This document shows positions 35,373 to 39,965 of a DNA stretch of 39,965 nucleotides, piece after piece. The first letter of the stretch is position 1, and each line of letters begins with the position of its first letter. The notes under the pieces are model-generated. The model was not told where the DNA came from. It worked only from the letters and a program-made list of their open reading frames with translations, and ran no database searches. Made by a program: the position numbers and the translations under genes. This DNA is from Flammula alnicola (taxonomy: Eukaryota; Basidiomycota; Agaricomycetes; Agaricales; Strophariaceae), in contig JADNRV010000391.1 in NCBI GenBank assembly GCA_015499995.1, positions 1 through 39,965 of the forward strand, read 5' to 3'.

Positions 35373-37391
35373 ATGGCGGCGGTCCACCCGCTGCCAACTC
35401 AGATCCTTTCCCAATACGCTCGTCAGTCACTTAATGGCATGAACCCAGGTGGTCCGAGCGGTATGCCCACACCCCCAGTGGCGACCAGAAAGCGCAAACG
35501 CGCCCATCAATACACTGTCAGCTACAGCGAGGTTCAGGAGGTCGATAGCAATGGTCGCCTCCGAGAGGTCATCGTAATCGACGACACACCACCTCCACCT
35601 ACCATCTCCCCATCAACAACCCATAACGGTGCATACTCTGCGTCATACCAGCCCCCAATGTACAACGCACCCATCCGGACCAGAGCTCGAGCTGCCGCAG
35701 AGGCACAGGCTCTATCTGCAAGTTCCTCATCTGTCATGACAGCCCCGGCTCCCAAGAAGCGAAAACGGGAGCACTATGAAGAGGTCCGTGCGCCTGCGGC
35801 CAAGAAGCCTGCGGCAACCAGCAGCCAACAATCCCAAGCACTCGTCCCGGCCAAGTCATGGGACAGTCGAAGTGCTGCTGCCACTGATGATGTCAGTACT
35901 GCCACCATGCTCGCATTGTCTCCTGCTTCTGAACCCTCTGATTCCACTCGTAGACATCTAAAGGACCCGTCTCCTGTGACGACAAAGAGGGTCATTATAT
36001 TATCGTTCCAGATGACATGATTCATCGACGTTGTAAGTTTATTCTCTTCTTGGATATTTCGTATATCTGACAACCCTGACCTCAGATCGCACCGTTCGGC
36101 TGCTTGGTCAAGGGACCTTTGGCAAGGTCGTCGAGGCAATCGACACCGAAAGCAATGCTAGAGTAGCCATCAAGATTATTCGAGCTATTCCAAAGTACCG
36201 GGACGCCAGCAAGATCGAAGTGCGGGTACTTCAGAAACTCAGAGAACGTGATCCAACAAATAGAAAGTAGGCGTTTTCTCCTTTTTATGACTCCACGTAA
36301 TAGCTCATCCATTGCCGCAGCAATTGCATTCACCTACTGAGTTGGTTTGATCACCGAAACCACATCTGCCTGGTTTCAGAACTTTTGGGCATGTGTGTCT
36401 ATGATTTTATCAAGGAAAATGATTTTGCTCCTTTTCCTCGTCTCCACATCCAAAAGTTTGCCCGCCAATTGCTTGGCAGTGTTGCCTGTGAGACTAATAA
36501 TATTTTCGATTTCGATGTAACTTGTACTCACCAATATCATCTTACTACAGTCCTACACGAACTACGTCTGATCCACACCGATCTAAAACCAGAAAATATT
36601 CTCCTGGTTCACAACGATTTTCGGACTGTTCACGTCACTGTTCCCGGAAAGGTACTTCCTTTTCACGTTTCGTGTCCCACACTGTTGATAACAAGTACTT
36701 ACCCAGCGCAATGCTCCTCCCAAGCCAAAGCGGATCTTAGAAAGCACAGACATCCGGCTAATCGACTTTGGCTCAGCAACTTTTGAGCAAGAGTATCATT
36801 CGTCTGTGGTCTCAACTCGGCATTATCGAGCACCGGAAATCATATTGGGTGAGTCTCCAAGGACGCAAGCTTTTGTGGCAGTATCCTCATCAAGACGTTA
36901 CTAGGCCTCGGCTGGTCATTTCCCTGTGACGCATACTCGCTAGGTTGCATTCTTGTCGAATTTTTCACTGGTCTTGCGCTGTATCAGACGCATGACAACC
37001 TAGAACATCTTGCCATGATGGAGATGGTCATGGGCAAAATGCCAGACCGATTTGCGCGAGCGGGCGCAAGATCAAAACCGGAATTTTTCAAGGAAGGCAG
37101 CAAATTGGATTGGCCAAAGCCCAAAGCGACACGGCAAAGTAAAAAAGACGTTCGCGCCACACGTCCACTACAGGTAAGCCGCTCCCTTCTAATACCGTGC
37201 TTGCGTGGACCTAATTGATTTGCTCTCTAATCTTGCTCATTCAGGAGGTGATACCACCGACAGACAATGTTAATCGGCAATTTTTGGATCTCGTTCGAAA
37301 ACTTCTTGCTTTTGACCCTGCTCAACGGATAACAGTGCGGGAGGCCCTACAACATCCATACTTTTCGCTAAATATTCCCCCTGAAATGTGA
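35373..37391 (+). CDS. LAMMER (CLK-type) dual-specificity protein kinase
   Basis: Eight exons: 35373-35891, 35954-36032, 36086-36266, 36321-36487, 36551-36651, 36707-36848, 36905-37173, 37245-37391; 534 aa. The N-terminal 173 residues are Ala/Ser/Pro-rich with basic nuclear-localisation-like KRKR patches. Then comes [15 protein letters not shown] and the kinase domain: GQGTFGKV (207-214), AIKII (Lys about 229), HTDLKPEN (Asp about 326), LIDFGSATF (Asp about 369), STRHYRAPE, and EHLAMME (about 430-436), the family motif, followed by MVMGKMP. The end is [27 protein letters not shown] kinases phosphorylate SR splicing factors and, in fungi (S. pombe Lkh1), act in stress response, cell wall and cell cycle. 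The first intron (35892-35953) is needed to bring SCDDKEGHY into frame. Confidence 0.92.
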
Positions 37392-38687
37392 CCACGCTCG
37401 CTCATCGTTATCTACTATGTCATTAGACCGGACGTCGTATTTGCCCTCCCATCTTCTGCAGCACATCTTTCCTACGAAACTCAATTGTACCACCACACCA
37501 CCATTCCTCCATGTCTTTTTAGTACCGCAGCGTCAAAGAAGTTCTGGTTATCCTATTGCTCTCCTGCTGTTACGCCGTGTACTCCTCTCCTCTGTCACAT
37601 GCGCCTGCTATACATAGACGACGTCTGGACGAGATTTCCCCGTCTCTCACGGTCTTCTCGACTTTCACTCGTCTTACATCTCAATACTCTATCATGTAAT
37701 GTACACGTTCCTTTTTTTATTTCCGTCTCTTTTCCTTTCTTTCGTCATTTATAATCATCGCATCTCTCATTGTGACCTTGCTGATTTTACTTTTTTTTCT
37801 CACTGTCCCCAACATTCCCTTAGTTTCTCGGCATCGCCCATTTCCTCTTAGCATCACCCAACTCTCTTTGTCATGAAAAGAATTCTTCCTTTCGATAAGC
37901 TCCTCTTACACTCGGTCGTTAATTTTGTTTTATCTCTTTTTCTTTCTTTGCCTGCCAGGAAGCATCTCCGATTCAATCTCTTATATCTTGTGTATCGCGC
38001 GACCAGAAATACTAGACGCATCGAAGGAAAATCGAAATGCAACTACAAAATGTAGAAAATGCTCTGGGCACTCGCTCCCTCGCTTGGATTTGCCGCCCAC
38101 AGCGCCGGACGCCCGTCCGGACTCCGTCTATGTCAGCAATGGTTGCATGGCTATGATGGCGTTAGCCCGGGTTCGGACCCACCAGCTGACGGGCTGAGGT
38201 ACTGGTAATGCTGATCCTTCTTTTCACTCGTGGATAGTTGATCCTTGGCTTCGGCCCATGATCGACAGGTACGGACGCAGCCGACTCCTCCAGACGCCGC
38301 GATCCCTCTTTGTATACGTATTCATATCAATCGGTGTCGACGCCGAATGGCACTGTAATTATACCAAGCACGTTGGTATCGAACCTCCAACAGATAGGAA
38401 GGATCGAGCCCGGACTCAATTCATCCGCCATGGATAGAAAAACGGAAAATTTTTGACCCGAACATGTAGAGAGTACATCGGTATTGCTCTCTGATATCGC
38501 ATAATATGCGTGGCCTTTGGACTCATCATAGCTAAGTAGTTCCAATTTTCCCCTACATTATACATGTGCTATATCTTATCTTGTCGTGGCTGGGGACTTT
38601 CCGAGATCCCAGCATATCTATCTACGACTTGGGCAATGGTATACATTCGAATCTGCTTACTTACGGTATATATACTTACTATTCGTA
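37392..38687. other. Intergenic region between convergent kinase and transporter genes
   Basis: T- and CT-rich 3' flank up to about 37960, then about 700 bp without a gene. It contains a perfect 7-bp inverted repeat, CCGGACG-CC-CGTCCGG, at 38105-38120. No transposon ends or RNA gene could be defended. Confidence 0.5.
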
Positions 38688-39965
38688 TCATTTAGGTATA
38701 ATATTTCCATGTGTACGTACTATCTCGTCGTTTCTCAATTCAAACTTCAAATTTGTTCGGCGCCAAATTCCCAGCCGCAGTGCTATGTCGTCCAACTGTA
38801 TGGACGATTGGTCGCACATTCCTCGGAAGATGCCACCAGATTTGTTGTATAAATTAGTTGGAGTGTCAAATTCCTGAAGTCAAATGCATGAGCGGCGCTT
38901 TCGTAAGCAGCATAATTTGTAACTCACAGCAACCAGACCAGCGTCAAGAACGCAGATACGGTCGTAACCTATGATAGTGCGCAGTCGATCTAAGAATTCC
39001 GCGTCGATTAATGAACACATAGAGAGGAGGTTCAACCTACGAGCTATGCAAAGAATGGTACGGTCTTTGAATTCTTTTGGTTTTTGGACTTTGATCTGTC
39101 TCGTAATCCACAGACGCTAACAACCAGGCTCGTTAGCAAGGAATACTCAGATATGATGAATGATGACTACACACCCGTCGCCTCGTCCAGCACAATAATT
39201 TTCGCATTCTTGACAAGTGCGCGGGCGAGATATACGAGAGAGCTCTGTCAGAGAAAAACACTCAAGATACGCATCAACACCAAGTGAACTGACGCGATAT
39301 ACCTGACCGACTGATAGATTATTGCCTCCCTCCTCTATCACGGTATCCAAGTCGAATCTGTTTACAGGCGCGTGTGCCCCTGAGGGCGCTTCCTCCGTAG
39401 TATTTTCTAGTGGGATTGTTGTGGATGACTCGACGAGATATGCTCGCTTGAGTGCATCCCACAGAGTGGCGTCATCATGAACATTGAAAGGGTCCAAATT
39501 TGCCCTAAGAGTACCAGAGACTGAAGGATGTCAGGATCACCGTCAGACAGGATACGAAATCGAGTACCTACAGAGAAGCTAAAAGATTGCAAGGTTTTTT
39601 AGAACAAGATGGCTGCACAAGTGTATGAAGAACTTACTGCGTCCTGAGGAATAATGGTAAGACTCTTGCGTAGATCCGTCAGTCCAACGGTGGACACGTC
39701 GATGTCGTCCAGAATGATGCAGCCAGACTCGAGTTCAACGATACGTGATAAGGCTATTCCCGAAGGTCAGTATGCCTGGCTTTCTAAAAGGGAGGAAAGG
39801 CAGATAATTACCTATCATAATAGAGCTCTTTCCAGCACCGGTCCTGAACAGCACGATCAACAACTATATCGATCACATCATAAGCCAAGCTTTACCTTCC
39901 GACGATACCAATCTTCTCTCGCGCATTAACAGTCATAGAAATTCCCTTAAGTACAGGCGGAAGCT
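38688..39965 (-). CDS. ABC transporter, ABCC/MRP type, C-terminal nucleotide-binding domain (5' end outside window)
   Basis: Minus-strand exons: >39965-39896, 39843-39812, 39753-39638, 39578-39572, 39520-39303, 39244-39175, 39116-39041, 38989-38928, 38873-38688. Order of motifs: [10 protein letters not shown], Walker [26 protein letters not shown] (Q-loop), [22 protein letters not shown] signature, Walker [11 protein letters not shown] with D-loop ASVDYETD, H-loop [16 protein letters not shown], then [13 protein letters not shown]. These are the second NBD of full-length ABCC pumps, which export conjugated or bulky organic compounds. Two oddities: one exon is only 7 nt, and exon 39116-39041 has a length that breaks the frame between ASVDYETD and [10 protein letters not shown]. 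Either the gene is mutated or the assembly has an indel in the A-run. The tail runs on about 35 residues past EFDTP to TGA at 38688. Confidence 0.85.

Noticed and set aside
37006..37030. Variant of the LAMMER motif (EHLAMMEM instead of ...ER)
   Set aside because: Fungal family members commonly vary at this last position, so it is not unusual.
38132..38190. tRNA or tRNA-like RNA (GTCAGC/GCTGAC ends with GGTTCGGACCC inside)
   Set aside because: Only 59 nt, no D-arm at the right spacing and no anticodon arm.

Overview
The window reads as nuclear DNA of a filamentous basidiomycete, most likely an agaricomycete. Genes are split by many short GT-AG introns (about 49-80 nt). The gene content fits: FunK1-type fungal kinases, a fungal F-box/leucine-rich protein, a LAMMER kinase, a Nup159/Nup214-type nucleoporin, a MYST acetyltransferase with tandem PHD fingers, a peroxisomal-type Nudix hydrolase and an ABCC transporter. 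I rebuilt exon structures by hand from splice signals, reading frame and family conservation. No search was run, so exact starts and splice sites are predictions.

Layout, left to right. 255-2813 (-): a long low-complexity protein ending in a PRXL2/AhpC-TSA thioredoxin-like domain. 2.9-5.3 kb: gene-poor. 5406-6114 (+): a small conserved protein. 6.0-15.4 kb: a tandem array in which a FunK1 kinase and its 3' flank occur three times on the minus strand. Copies A (6628-7748) and B (10359-11479) lack the N-terminal half; copy C (12728-15307) is full length. An F-box gene (7944-9218, +) and a chimeric scrap lie between the copies; the scrap joins the 3' end of the nucleoporin gene to the 3' end of the small gene. 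15661-22091 (-): a 2,020-aa FG nucleoporin. 22268-23241 (+): an SH3 protein divergent from it. 24346-24931 (+): a small unrecognised gene.

25255-26154 is an apparently recent, about 900-bp retroposed element. It has a tRNA-like head with A/B-box motifs, a run of about 37 A, and a perfect 13-bp target-site duplication. It sits just upstream of a Nudix gene (26294-27380, +). 28.3-29.2 kb holds a diverged direct duplication of unknown coding material. 30048-34223 (-) is the MYST acetyltransferase and 35373-37391 (+) the LAMMER kinase. 38688 to the right edge (-) is the 3' part of an ABCC transporter with a 7-nt microexon and an apparent frameshift.

Most unique genes are single-copy housekeeping functions: mRNA export, chromatin acetylation, splicing-linked kinase signalling, actin-related SH3, CoA turnover and transport. 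The kinase array and the retroposed element are the dynamic parts. No CRISPR, viral or toxin genes were seen.
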